From Actinokineospora iranica (GTDB taxonomy: Bacteria > Actinomycetota > Actinomycetes > Mycobacteriales > Pseudonocardiaceae), in NCBI RefSeq assembly GCF_900101685.1, contig NZ_FMZZ01000005.1:1-64000 (forward strand): 64,000 nt of DNA, in the 5' to 3' direction. The notes below the pieces were generated by a model. That model was not told where the DNA came from, ran no database searches, and was given only the letters and a program-made list of their open reading frames with translations. Position 1 is the stretch's first letter. Each line of letters begins with the position of its first letter. A program made the position numbers and the translations under genes. Shown here piece by piece: positions 16,223 to 24,432 of the stretch.

Positions 16223-18051
16223 CCCAGGCGCAGCCGCTGTCGCTGCCCAAGCAGGTCGCGCTGGCGCGGGAGAAGCTGCTCGCGCTGCTGTCCGAGACCG
16301 CGCCGGAGTCCGCCGCGTGGGTGGAGGAGATCCGGGCCCGCCGCAAGAAGAAGCCGTCGGTGGTCGTGGTCGGTGAGACCAACCGGGGCAAGAGTTCGTT
16401 GGTCAACGCTCTCATCGAGTCGCCTGGTCTGTCCCCTGTGGACGCTGAGGTGGCGACGGCCACTTACCTGATTTTCGGGCACGCGCAGGAGTGGGAGGCG
16501 CGGGCCTGCTACCCGGGGCAGCTCGCGCCGGTGCCGGTCGACCTGGGCAAGCTGGTGAACTGGGTGTCCGCGGCGCACGAACTGCCCGATGGGGAGCTGC
16601 CGCCGCGCTATGTCGAGGTCGACGGGCCGGTGCCGATGCTGGAGAAGCTCACCGTCGTCGACACCCCGGGCGTTGGCGGGCTCGACTCGGTGCACGGTGA
16701 GCTGGCGATCGAGGCCGCGGCGTCGGCGACCGCGCTGCTGTTCGTTGTCGACGCGTCCGCGCCGTTCACCCTGGGTGAGCTGAACTTTCTCGCCACCGTC
16801 GGCGACCGGGTCGAGACCGTGGTGTTCGCGCTGTCCAAAGTGGACCAATTCCGCGGCTGGCGGCAGGTCATGGAGGCCAACCAGGCGCTGCTCGCCGAGC
16901 ACGCCCCCCGGTTCGCAGGCGCCACGTTCCACCCGGTGTCCTCGCGGATGCACGAGATGGCCGCCAAGGCGCCCAACCCCGAGGCCGCCGACATGCTCAA
17001 GGAGCGCTCTGGCGTCCCGCAGCTGCGCGAGGCGCTGCAGTCGCTGCTGGTGGGCCGCGCGGCGATGCTCGCCGAGGCCAACACGCTGCGTGCCCTGTCC
17101 TCCGCGCTGAGTGAACTCAAGGTCACCCTGGACAACGAGCGCCGCGCGCTGACCACCGGCGAGGCCGAGGCCGAGGCGCTGCGGGCGCGCAAGGACGAGC
17201 TGACCGCCGAGCGCCGCTCGTCCACCCGAAGCTGGCAGGTGAAGCTGCGCAGCGAGATCCAGCGCGCCCGGTTGGAGAACGCGCACGAGGTCAGCCGCGA
17301 GATGCGCGACCTGCAATCCTGGTTCCGGCAGGCCATCGACAGCGCTGACCGGGACAAGCTCAAGGAGCTGCCCGGCCAGGTCGACGCCGCGCTGCAGATG
17401 GTGACCGGGCGGGTCAGCAACTCGGTCAGCGTGCGGCTCAACCAGGTCGCCGACACCGTGCTCAGCGAACTGTTCACCGCTGAGGAACTGGCCGTCATCC
17501 GGTCCCAGTTCGCCCGCTCCGGGCAGGCGCAGGTCATCCTGCGCGCCGCGGAGAAGCGGATGCCGACCGCGGAGGACAAGCTGCTGGTGTTCATGGGCGT
17601 CTCCGGCGGCATCGGCGCGGGCAAGCTGGCCGTGCTGCCGCTGGCCGGGGCGGTCGCCGCGCCGATCCTGCTGGTGCCCACGATCGTCATCGGCCTCGGC
17701 GCCGGGTGGTGGATCGCGCGCACCCGCAAGCACACCGCGGACAAACAGCACATGAAGCTCTGGCTCAACGACTCGATCGCCGACTCCCGGTCCACTTTGG
17801 ATCAGCTGGTCTCCGAGCAGCTCATCGACGCGGAGTCCCAGCTCTCGCTGGCGCTGGACGAGGCGCTGGGCAAGCGGATCGCGGGCATCGAGGAACAACT
17901 CCGCGAGGTCGACAAGGCATTACGACTTGACGTGAGCGAGCGCCAGAAGCGGGTCACCGTGGTAAACAAGCGCCTGACCGACGTCGTCGCCGGGCGGGAC
18001 CGCGCGGAGAAGCTGCTTGCCAGCATCCGGTCTGTTCGGGACAAGAACTAA
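16219..18051 (+). CDS. dynamin-like GTPase 2
   Basis: A 610-residue dynamin-family GTPase. G1 is GETNRGKSS (52-60), G3 is DTPG at 148-151 and G4 is the variant SKVD near 206. Long charged coiled-coil stretches follow (about 290-440), then a hydrophobic Gly/Ala/Val segment (about 455-500, ending GLGAGWWIART) likely to insert into or pair at the membrane, then more coiled coil. It is coupled to the GrpE-like gene by an ATGA overlap. Two dynamins in one locus usually act as a hetero-pair in membrane remodelling or repair. Confidence 0.88.
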   Translation: MTQAQPLSLPKQVALAREKLLALLSETAPESAAWVEEIRARRKKKPSVVVVGETNRGKSSLVNALIESPGLSPVDAEVATATYLIFGHAQEWEARACYPGQLAPVPVDLGKLVNWVSAAHELPDGELPPRYVEVDGPVPMLEKLTVVDTPGVGGLDSVHGELAIEAAASATALLFVVDASAPFTLGELNFLATVGDRVETVVFALSKVDQFRGWRQVMEANQALLAEHAPRFAGATFHPVSSRMHEMAAKAPNPEAADMLKERSGVPQLREALQSLLVGRAAMLAEANTLRALSSALSELKVTLDNERRALTTGEAEAEALRARKDELTAERRSSTRSWQVKLRSEIQRARLENAHEVSREMRDLQSWFRQAIDSADRDKLKELPGQVDAALQMVTGRVSNSVSVRLNQVADTVLSELFTAEELAVIRSQFARSGQAQVILRAAEKRMPTAEDKLLVFMGVSGGIGAGKLAVLPLAGAVAAPILLVPTIVIGLGAGWWIARTRKHTADKQHMKLWLNDSIADSRSTLDQLVSEQLIDAESQLSLALDEALGKRIAGIEEQLREVDKALRLDVSERQKRVTVVNKRLTDVVAGRDRAEKLLASIRSVRDKN

Positions 18052-18144
18052 CGTCACGGCAGCGGGAACCACCAGGGCGATCTGTCAGTCATACCGCTAA
18101 CAAGCAAGTGCGAAATCCCGCGAGGGATCAGTAAGGGGGCACCC

Positions 18145-18870
18145 GTGTACGTGGACGAGACCGGCGCTGACGACACCACCGACACCACCGCCGACGACGC
18201 GGGCCACGACGAACTCACCGTCGAGGTCGGCGGCGAGGAGTACGAGGTCGAGGAGAACTACGACTACGACCAGGACGGCCACAACGACACGGCGGTCGTG
18301 CAGACCGAAGACGGCTACATGGCCTTCACCGACACCGACGGCGACGGCACCGCCGACACCATGGTCGAGCTTGACGAAGAGGGCAACGTCACCGCCGCCG
18401 CGGAGTACGACGAGACCTCCGGCGAGTGGACCGAAGCCGACCCCTCCTCGGTGGAGAACCCCTCTGGCGACGGCGCCGACTCCGGCACCGCGTCCACCGG
18501 CTCCGACGACGACAGCACGGCGGGCGACGACACCGCGTCGGGCACCGGCGGCGAGACCATCACCGTCGACACCAAGGACGGCGACGTGACCGCGGGCGAG
18601 GCCGAGTACGACGCCGACGGCGACGGCACCAACGACACCGCGGTCGTCACCGACGACGAGGGCAACACCTACGCCTTCACCGACGTCGACGGCGACGGCG
18701 AGGCCGACCAGGCCGTCGTGATCGAGGCCGACGGTGACGTCACCGTCGCCGAGCACACCGGCGAGGACGAGTGGACCACCGTCGAGACCGGGCACATCAA
18801 CTCCGACGGCACCTACGAGTCCGAGGGCACCGGCGCGAGCGCCGACTCCGACGCCGCCTGGCAGAGCTGA
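18145..18870 (+). CDS. Asp-rich repeat protein with DxDGDG motifs
   Basis: A 241-residue, extremely acidic protein. Two related halves (about 26-100 and 135-215) each hold EF-loop-like motifs: DYDQDGHND, DTDGDGTAD, DADGDGTND and DVDGDGEAD. These resemble calcium-binding loops of dockerin or FG-GAP type proteins. The halves are joined by a Ser/Thr/Asp/Gly linker. There is no signal peptide or membrane segment. GTG start with a purine-rich AAGGGGG upstream. It is the last gene before a good terminator, so it probably belongs to the dynamin operon; its role is unknown. Confidence 0.8.
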   Translation: MYVDETGADDTTDTTADDAGHDELTVEVGGEEYEVEENYDYDQDGHNDTAVVQTEDGYMAFTDTDGDGTADTMVELDEEGNVTAAAEYDETSGEWTEADPSSVENPSGDGADSGTASTGSDDDSTAGDDTASGTGGETITVDTKDGDVTAGEAEYDADGDGTNDTAVVTDDEGNTYAFTDVDGDGEADQAVVIEADGDVTVAEHTGEDEWTTVETGHINSDGTYESEGTGASADSDAAWQS

Positions 18871-18914
18871 TCACTCTCCGTTGGTCAACCGCTGACCCCC
18901 CGCTGATCAGGAAG

Positions 18915-18952
18915 AGATCCCGGCACACCCCGCGTGCGCCGGGATCTTTTTT
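18915..18952 (+). terminator. rho-independent terminator after Asp-rich gene
   Basis: Stem AGATCCCGGC (18915-18924) pairs with GCCGGGATCT (18938-18947), 10 bp, followed by a run of six T from 18947. It lies 44 bases after the stop of the Asp-rich protein and closes the dynamin/GrpE gene run. Confidence 0.9.
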
Positions 18953-19263
18953 GTCAGAAGCCCGCTCGTGGGGAGATTCACTTGCCGCCCGCCGGGTCGG
19001 TGAGGGGAGCACTCGTCTGGCCGAATCCGACCGCCCGCATCCGGGTACTGAATCGATCCCCTTATCGTTCTTGTGAGAGAACCGACAGGCAAGGTCTCGG
19101 TTACCTGGCGGTCACTTCGCTAGCCTCAGACCATTCCTTCACGGCACGCACCCGCTTGATCCTCAGGGCGGGGGCTCAGCCATTCGGTTAGGACGCCGCT
19201 GTCCCGGTCAGGAACATGGCGTCCTGATCGGCATTTCGGCGTTCAGTCAGGAGACGAGGCGAG
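18953..19263. other. pckG upstream region
   Basis: A 311-base gap between the terminator and pckG. It must contain the pckG promoter. GGAG at about 19250 serves as ribosome binding site. I see no RNA gene, operator-like palindrome or coding frame with supporting features. Confidence 0.4.
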
Positions 19264-21087
19264 ATGACGGCAGTGACAATCCCTGGCGTTGACCAGGCAC
19301 CGACGACGCACAAGCGACTCCTGGCGTGGGTGCGCGAGGTGGCTGAACTGACCGCTCCGGATCAGGTGGTCTGGGTCGACGGCTCCGAAGAGGAGTGGAC
19401 CCGGCTGACCGACAAGCTGGTCGACGCGGGGACGTTCACGCGCCTGGCCAAGAAGCCGAACTCCTTCTACGCGGCGTCGGACCCCAACGACGTGGCGCGG
19501 GTCGAGGAACGCACCTTCATCTGTTCGGCCGACGAGTCGGACGCGGGCCCCACCAACAACTGGATGGACCCGGCCGAGATGAAGGCCATCATGACCGAGC
19601 TCTACCGGGGCTCGATGCGCGGCCGCACGATGTACGTGATCCCGTTCTGCATGGGACCGCTCGACGCGGAGAAGCCCATGCTCGGTGTGGAGATCACCGA
19701 CTCGGAGTACGTGGTCGTCTCCATGCGCATCATGACCAGGATGGGCACGAAGGCGCTGGACAAGTTCATCGCCGAGGACGGGACCGAGCGCGACTTCGTC
19801 CCCGCGCTGCACTCCATCGGCGCGCCGCTGGAGCCGGGCCAGGCCGACGTGCCGTGGCCGTGCAGCGACACCAAGTACATCGTGCACTTCCCGGAGGAGC
19901 GTCTCATCTGGAGCTACGGCTCCGGGTACGGCGGCAACGCGCTGCTGGGCAAGAAGTGCTACTCGCTGCGCATCGCCTCGGTGATCGGCCGGGACGAGGG
20001 CTGGCTCGCCGAGCACATGCTGATCCTCAAGCTGACCTCGCCCGAGGACAAGGTCTACTACGTCGCGGCCGCGTTCCCCAGCGCCTGCGGCAAGACCAAC
20101 CTCGCGATGCTGGACCCGACCATCCCGGGGTGGAAGGTCGAGACCATCGGCGACGACATCGCCTGGATGCGCTTCGGTGAGGACGGTCGCCTGTACGCGG
20201 TCAACCCGGAGAACGGCTTCTTCGGCGTCGCGCCGGGCACCGACTTCCACACCAACCCGAACGCGATGCGCACCATCGCCAAGGGCAACTCGCTGTTCAC
20301 CAACGTCGCGCTGACCGATGACGGCGACATCTGGTGGGAGGGCATGGGCGAGCCTCCCGCGCACCTGACCTCGTGGAAGAAAGCCGATTGGACGCCGGAG
20401 TCCGAGGAGAAGGCGGCGCACCCGAACTCGCGCTACTGCACCCCGATCGAGCAGTGCGACACCAAGGCGCCCGAGTGGGACGACCCGAACGGCGTGCCGA
20501 TCTCGGCGATCTTCTTCGGCGGCCGCCGGGCCACCACGATCCCGCTGGTGACCGAGTCCCGCGACTGGCAGCACGGCACCTTCATGGGCGCCACGCTGTC
20601 CAGCGAGACCACCGCCGCCGCGGTGGGCGCGGTCGGCGTCGTGCGCCGCGACCCGATGGCGATGCTGCCGTTCATCGGCTACAACGCCGGTGACTACTTC
20701 AACCACTGGATCGAGACCGGCAAGCGCGCCGACTCGGCCAAGCTGCCGAAGATCTTCTACGTCAACTGGTTCCGCCGGGGCGACGACAAGCGCTTCCTGT
20801 GGCCCGGGTTCGGCGAGAACAGCCGCATCCTCAAGTGGGCGATCGAGCGGATCGAGGGCAAGGCCGCCGCGACCGAGACCCCGATCGGCTGGGTCCCCAC
20901 CGCCGACGAGCTTGACCTGTCCGGCATCGACGGCGACCGCGCCGACATCGAGGCGGCGCTCAAGGTCGACGTCGACGAGTGGCGCGCGGAGATCCCGCTG
21001 ATCGAGGAGTGGTTCGACAAGATCGGCGACAAGCTGCCGACGCCGCTTCGCGACGAACTGGAAGCGCTGAAGCAGCGACTTGGCTAG
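19264..21087 (+). CDS. pckG: phosphoenolpyruvate carboxykinase, GTP-dependent
   Basis: A cytosolic enzyme of 607 residues that converts oxaloacetate and GTP to phosphoenolpyruvate, GDP and CO2, the entry step of gluconeogenesis. The P-loop FPSACGKTN (271-279) includes the reactive cysteine of the GTP class, and the second metal/nucleotide site is IGDDIAW (295-301). The length matches the family (about 600-610). It is monocistronic, with a strong hairpin after it, and lies next to a probable carboxylate symporter, which fits growth on organic acids. Confidence 0.97.
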   Translation: MTAVTIPGVDQAPTTHKRLLAWVREVAELTAPDQVVWVDGSEEEWTRLTDKLVDAGTFTRLAKKPNSFYAASDPNDVARVEERTFICSADESDAGPTNNWMDPAEMKAIMTELYRGSMRGRTMYVIPFCMGPLDAEKPMLGVEITDSEYVVVSMRIMTRMGTKALDKFIAEDGTERDFVPALHSIGAPLEPGQADVPWPCSDTKYIVHFPEERLIWSYGSGYGGNALLGKKCYSLRIASVIGRDEGWLAEHMLILKLTSPEDKVYYVAAAFPSACGKTNLAMLDPTIPGWKVETIGDDIAWMRFGEDGRLYAVNPENGFFGVAPGTDFHTNPNAMRTIAKGNSLFTNVALTDDGDIWWEGMGEPPAHLTSWKKADWTPESEEKAAHPNSRYCTPIEQCDTKAPEWDDPNGVPISAIFFGGRRATTIPLVTESRDWQHGTFMGATLSSETTAAAVGAVGVVRRDPMAMLPFIGYNAGDYFNHWIETGKRADSAKLPKIFYVNWFRRGDDKRFLWPGFGENSRILKWAIERIEGKAAATETPIGWVPTADELDLSGIDGDRADIEAALKVDVDEWRAEIPLIEEWFDKIGDKLPTPLRDELEALKQRLG

Positions 21088-21136
21088 CCTGGGCTAGTCT
21101 CTTGGCTGGACATACCCGCCAGTAACCACACGCCAG

Positions 21137-21169
21137 CGAAGGCCACCGTGCTCGGCACGGTGGCCTTCG
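21137..21169 (+). terminator. 15-bp hairpin after pckG
   Basis: Arms 21137-21151 and 21155-21169 (CGAAGGCCACCGTGC and its complement) form a perfect stem with a TCG loop, 49 bases after the pckG stop. No T-run follows, as is common in high-GC actinobacteria. Confidence 0.85.
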
Positions 21170-21208
21170 GCGTTTCGGCGTGTGGTGCGGGCAGGGGTGG
21201 ACGTTCAC

Positions 21209-21463
21209 ATGGGGAGGTTTGGTCCGGTGCGCGCAGGGCATAGCTGGAACTGGCGGCTGTCGGGATACGACGACCGGGTGCACGCCTTCCCGGCCGGTGA
21301 GCGGCCCGCCAGCTTCGTGGAGGCGGTGTGCGCGCACACCGTCCCGTTCGGCCGGGTCGCCCGGACGCACACGGGCGCGCGGTGCCTGTCGTGCCTGCTG
21401 ATCGTCGGCGACCGGCTCGCCGAGCGGGCGGGCGGCCCGCTGGGGACTAGTGCTGTGGACTAG
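21209..21463 (+). CDS. small Cys/His protein, possible zinc-binding
   Basis: An 84-residue protein with a WNWRLSGYDDRVHAF N-terminus and a Cys-His-Cys-Cys set (C41, H43, C59, C62; CAH then CLSC) that could hold a metal. Small proteins of this look are frequent in Pseudonocardiaceae, but I know no function. ATG at 21209 has AGGGGTGG about ten bases upstream; GTG codons at 21182, 21185 and 21197 are alternatives. Confidence 0.5.
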   Translation: MGRFGPVRAGHSWNWRLSGYDDRVHAFPAGERPASFVEAVCAHTVPFGRVARTHTGARCLSCLLIVGDRLAERAGGPLGTSAVD

Positions 21464-21538
21464 TCCGCGCCTGCCTGCGGGCAGGTGGCGGTGTGACCGC
21501 CGATTCGTTGTTTCCCCGCTGGTCAGCGCGTCCACAAG

Positions 21539-21570
21539 TTATCCACAGGTTGGGGACAAGGTTGTGCACA
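21539..21570. promoter_or_regulatory. DnaA-box-like cluster
   Basis: TTATCCACA at 21539-21547 is a perfect DnaA box, and TTGTGCACA at 21562-21570 differs from the actinobacterial form TTGTCCACA by one base. Partial matches flank them (GTCCACAA at about 21530, CTGTGGA at about 21573). No dnaA, dnaN or gyr gene is near, so this is not an origin by context. Confidence 0.4.
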
Positions 21571-21697
21571 GCCTGTGGAAGACGGCCGCCTGGTTGCCGA
21601 ATCGCCGGGCCGGACCGGAACCGGCCAACCAGTGACGTGACGGGCGCGGGGCTTTAGTGTTTCCCGGCGACACTCCCGCTACCTGAGCGAGGCACCG

Positions 21698-21982
21698 ATG
21701 GCACCCCCCGGGAAACCGGTCTCCGGCATCCGCTGGAGCCCCTGGAACCTGCTGTTATTGGTTCCCCTGTTCATGCTGATCACCCCGATCTTCAACCGGA
21801 CCGGGCCCGCGCTGCTCGGTATGCCGTTCTTCTACTGGTTCCAGTTCTTCGGCGTCGCCGTCGGCGTGGCCGCCACGACGATCGTCTTCGTCAAGACCCG
21901 GGACCAGCCCACGACTCCGCCCCCGCGCGCCGACAGTGCCGATCTCGACGTGGACGACCTGGACGAGGGGGCAGGCCGATGA
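21698..21982 (+). CDS. DUF3311 membrane protein, symporter partner
   Basis: A 94-residue protein with two transmembrane helices (about 17-36 and 45-68) and an acidic C-terminal tail. It matches DUF3311 proteins, which are encoded directly before sodium/solute symporters and are thought to be accessory subunits. The ATG has GCGAGG six bases upstream, and its stop overlaps the ATG of the symporter (ATGA). Confidence 0.88.
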   Translation: MAPPGKPVSGIRWSPWNLLLLVPLFMLITPIFNRTGPALLGMPFFYWFQFFGVAVGVAATTIVFVKTRDQPTTPPPRADSADLDVDDLDEGAGR

Positions 21983-23613
21983 AGTGGACCGAACTGGTCG
22001 TGTTCACGCTGCTGTTCGGCGTGGTGACCGTCCTCGGGTTCGTCGCCGCGCGCTGGCGGGCGGGCAGCACCCTGGAGCACCTGGACGAGTGGGGCCTGGG
22101 CGGGCGCAAGTTCGGCTCGTGGATCACCTGGTTCCTCATCGGCGGCGACGTCTACACCGCCTACACCTTCGTCGCGGTCCCGGCGCTGATGTTCAGCGCG
22201 GGCGCGGCTGGCTTCTTCGCGCTGCCCTACACCGTGATCCTGTACCCGATCGTGTTCCTGCCGCTGCTGCGCCTGTGGTCGGTGTCGCGGGCGCACGGGT
22301 ACGTCACCCCGGCCGACTTCGTGCGCGGCCGCTACGGCTCATCGACGCTCGCGCTGCTGATCGCGATCACCGGCATCGTCGCGACCATGCCCTACATCGC
22401 GTTGCAGCTCGTCGGCCTGGAGGCGGTGCTGCGCACGCTGGGCCTCAACGGCACCGGCATCGTCGGGCACCTGCCGCTGCTGATCGCGTTCGTGATCCTG
22501 GCCGTCTACACCTACCAGTCCGGCCTGCGCGCGCCCGCGCTGATCGCGTTCGTCAAGGACATCCTGGTCTACGTGGTGATCATCGTCGCGGTGGTCTACC
22601 TGCCGATCAAGCTCGGCGGCTGGAGCGAGATCTTCGGCGCGGCCGACGAGAAGTTCAAGGCCACCCCAGCGCCCGGCGACGGCATCCTGCTCAACGGCAA
22701 CAACCAGCTCCAGTACGCGACGCTGGCGCTCGGGTCGGCGCTGGCGCTGTTCCTGTACCCGCACTCGATCACCGGCGTGCTCGCCTCCCGCGGCCGCACG
22801 GTGATCAAGCGGAACATGTCGGCGCTGCCCGCGTACTCGCTGCTGCTCGGCCTGCTCGCGCTGCTCGGGTACGTCGCGATCGCCGCGGGCACCAAGCCGC
22901 TGACCAACAACGCCACCGGCGACCCGGACACGAACACGATCATCCCGAACCTGTTCGAGCAGCAGTTCCCGTCCTGGTTCGCGGGCATCGCGTTCGCCGC
23001 GATCGGCATCGGCGCCCTGGTGCCCGCCGCGATCATGTCCATCGCCGCGGCGAACCTGTGGACGCGCAACATCTACAAGGAGTACATCCGCCGCGACGCC
23101 ACCGCCCAGGACGAGGCGAAACAGGCCAAGCTTGCCTCGCTGGTGGTCAAGTTCGGCGCGGTCGCGTTCATCCTGTTCATCGACCCGCAGTTCTCCATCG
23201 ACCTGCAGCTCATCGGCGGGGTGATGATCCTGCAGACCCTGCCAGCGGTCGCCATCGCGCTCTACACCCGCTGGTTCCACGTCTGGGGCCTGATCGGCGG
23301 CTGGATCGCGGGCATGGGCTGGGGGATGGTGCTGCTCTACAACATCCCCAGCGCCGACGGGAAGCGCGCGCACTTCGGCGCGTCCGCGCTGCGGCTGGGT
23401 GAGCTGAACCTGTTCGGCTGGCACCCGTTCGCTGGCTCCACCCTGCAGATCTACGTCGGCATCGTGGCGCTGCTGGCCAACCTGCTGGTCGCGGTGGTGG
23501 TGACGGTGGCCGCGCGGCGGATGCGGGTGTTCAACGGCCTGGACAAGACCGACCCCGCCGACTACCACGTCGACGAGGACGACCCGAAGCTGCGGCCGGT
23601 GGCCACCCACTGA
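21979..23613 (+). CDS. mctP: sodium:solute symporter, monocarboxylate permease (MctP-like)
   Basis: A 544-residue inner-membrane protein with about 13 hydrophobic helices, of the SSS family. The N-terminus (LGGRKFGSWITWFLIGGDVY) and the DUF3311 partner are typical of MctP-type permeases that take up lactate, pyruvate, acetate or propionate. The position next to pckG fits use of such acids as carbon source. The exact substrate is inferred from the family, not from the sequence. A strong hairpin follows. Confidence 0.85.
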   Translation: MKWTELVVFTLLFGVVTVLGFVAARWRAGSTLEHLDEWGLGGRKFGSWITWFLIGGDVYTAYTFVAVPALMFSAGAAGFFALPYTVILYPIVFLPLLRLWSVSRAHGYVTPADFVRGRYGSSTLALLIAITGIVATMPYIALQLVGLEAVLRTLGLNGTGIVGHLPLLIAFVILAVYTYQSGLRAPALIAFVKDILVYVVIIVAVVYLPIKLGGWSEIFGAADEKFKATPAPGDGILLNGNNQLQYATLALGSALALFLYPHSITGVLASRGRTVIKRNMSALPAYSLLLGLLALLGYVAIAAGTKPLTNNATGDPDTNTIIPNLFEQQFPSWFAGIAFAAIGIGALVPAAIMSIAAANLWTRNIYKEYIRRDATAQDEAKQAKLASLVVKFGAVAFILFIDPQFSIDLQLIGGVMILQTLPAVAIALYTRWFHVWGLIGGWIAGMGWGMVLLYNIPSADGKRAHFGASALRLGELNLFGWHPFAGSTLQIYVGIVALLANLLVAVVVTVAARRMRVFNGLDKTDPADYHVDEDDPKLRPVATH

Positions 23614-23623
23614 CCCGCGCGCC

Positions 23624-23660
23624 AGAAGGGCCCGGACCGCGTGCTGGTCCGGGCCCTTCT
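23624..23660. terminator. 15-bp hairpin between convergent genes
   Basis: Stem arms 23624-23638 and 23646-23660 (AGAAGGGCCCGGACC and complement) with a seven-base loop. It sits between the symporter stop and the end of the minus-strand membrane gene, so it can serve both. Confidence 0.85.
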
Positions 23661-23674
23661 TCGTGTTCGAGGTG

Positions 23675-23977
23675 TCAGTGGCCGCGCCTGCTCGCCAGCA
23701 CGACCAGGACCGCGGCGCTGATCAGCGCGGGCACGACGCCTGCGAAGACGCCGATGAGGACCAACCCGGCGAGCCCGGCGGCCACGAGCAGCAGGGCCAG
23801 GCGCAGCGTCGGCGCCCAGCCGCCCAGGAACCGCTCGGCGGTCAGCAGGCAGCGCTCGCCGAACGTGCGCTCCGGCGGCGGCCGGTCGCTCACCACGACC
23901 GGGGTCGGCGGCATCGGCGGCGGGGTCAGGTCGACAGGGAAGGTCAGGTGCAGGGTTTGGCGGTCATCCGCTCGCAC
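23675..23977 (-). CDS. small membrane protein
   Basis: A protein of about 100 residues: a Pro-rich cytosolic N-terminus (residues 20-40) and two hydrophobic segments near the C-terminus (LRLALLLVAAGLAGLVLIGV and VVPALISAAVLVVLAS). The start is uncertain; GTG at 23977 has AGGAACGGAG upstream, while a TTG at 24052 would add 25 residues. No family recognised. A possible operator palindrome lies upstream at 24070-24085. Confidence 0.55.
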   Translation of the reverse strand: MRADDRQTLHLTFPVDLTPPPMPPTPVVVSDRPPPERTFGERCLLTAERFLGGWAPTLRLALLLVAAGLAGLVLIGVFAGVVPALISAAVLVVLASRRGH

Positions 23978-24069
23978 GGACTCCGTTCCTGTCACGGCCA
24001 AAGCGTCGGGCTCCTTCGTGCTACTGCGCTGTGCAACTAGTTTCCACCCCAAGTCGTGACATTCGCGTA

Positions 24070-24085
24070 TCTACTGCGTAGTAGA
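24070..24085. promoter_or_regulatory. palindrome TCTACTGCGTAGTAGA, TetR-type operator candidate
   Basis: Six-base arms TCTACT and AGTAGA flank GCGT. The core TACT-N4-AGTA is the same as in the palindromes at the tetR and fabG4 promoters. It lies upstream of the small membrane gene at 23675-23977, which may therefore belong to the same regulon. Confidence 0.45.
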
Positions 24086-24121
24086 CGATAAGCGGAGCGT
24101 GTCTGTCGGTAAACGGCATCG

Positions 24122-24137
24122 TGTGACCCGTCTCACC
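24122..24137. promoter_or_regulatory. Crp/GlxR-like site
   Basis: TGTGACCCGTCTCACC matches the TGTGA-N6-TCACA pattern of Crp-family regulators except for the last base and a CG rather than TA centre. It is upstream of the small membrane gene; binding is unproven. Confidence 0.3.
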
Positions 24138-24432
24138 TATCGGGTGAAGTTACTGGCCGTTAGGTGAATCAATGGTCCACCTGAGTGGGTCTGCGGCTGT
24201 CGTAGGGCTAAACGGGTGGAGTAATAGCAGTCCATTTGGCGGGTAAGCGATCGGGTGCCCGTTTTCGGGCGTGGCGAGTTCCGCGCTGCGGCCGAACGGG
24301 TGGTCGCTTTGTCCGGTTCACCCGGCGAGAGGTACAGAAACGATCGGTCAGCGGTATTCGGACATGCCACTCCCCGCTCATCGGGGGCGATTCGGCGACA
24401 GCCGAACCTTCGGCGTCACAGGTCGCCGAGCC

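Larger units (their letters stand above)
23978..24432. other. regulatory gap upstream of small membrane gene
   Basis: About 455 bases without a supported gene, between the ROK kinase stop and the small membrane gene (both minus strand). It holds a CTACT-N4-AGTAG palindrome (24070-24085), a Crp-like TGTGA-N6-TCACC site (24122-24137) and an inverted TCACC-TATCG-GGTGA (24133-24147). Open frames across it show no domain or composition support. Confidence 0.45.

Noticed and set aside
19243..20706. 487-codon minus-strand open frame opposite pckG
   Set aside because: It lies antisense to a complete PEP carboxykinase and shows no domain, only Arg/Val/Gly-rich composition.
21530..21580. Replication origin
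   Set aside because: DnaA-box-like sequences are present, but there is no dnaA, dnaN, rpmH or gyr gene nearby and only two good boxes.
21936..23402. 488-codon open frame overlapping the symporter gene
   Set aside because: It is in another frame of a gene with clear membrane helices and family motifs. Its Arg/Ala/Gly-rich product is typical of a shadow frame in high-GC DNA.
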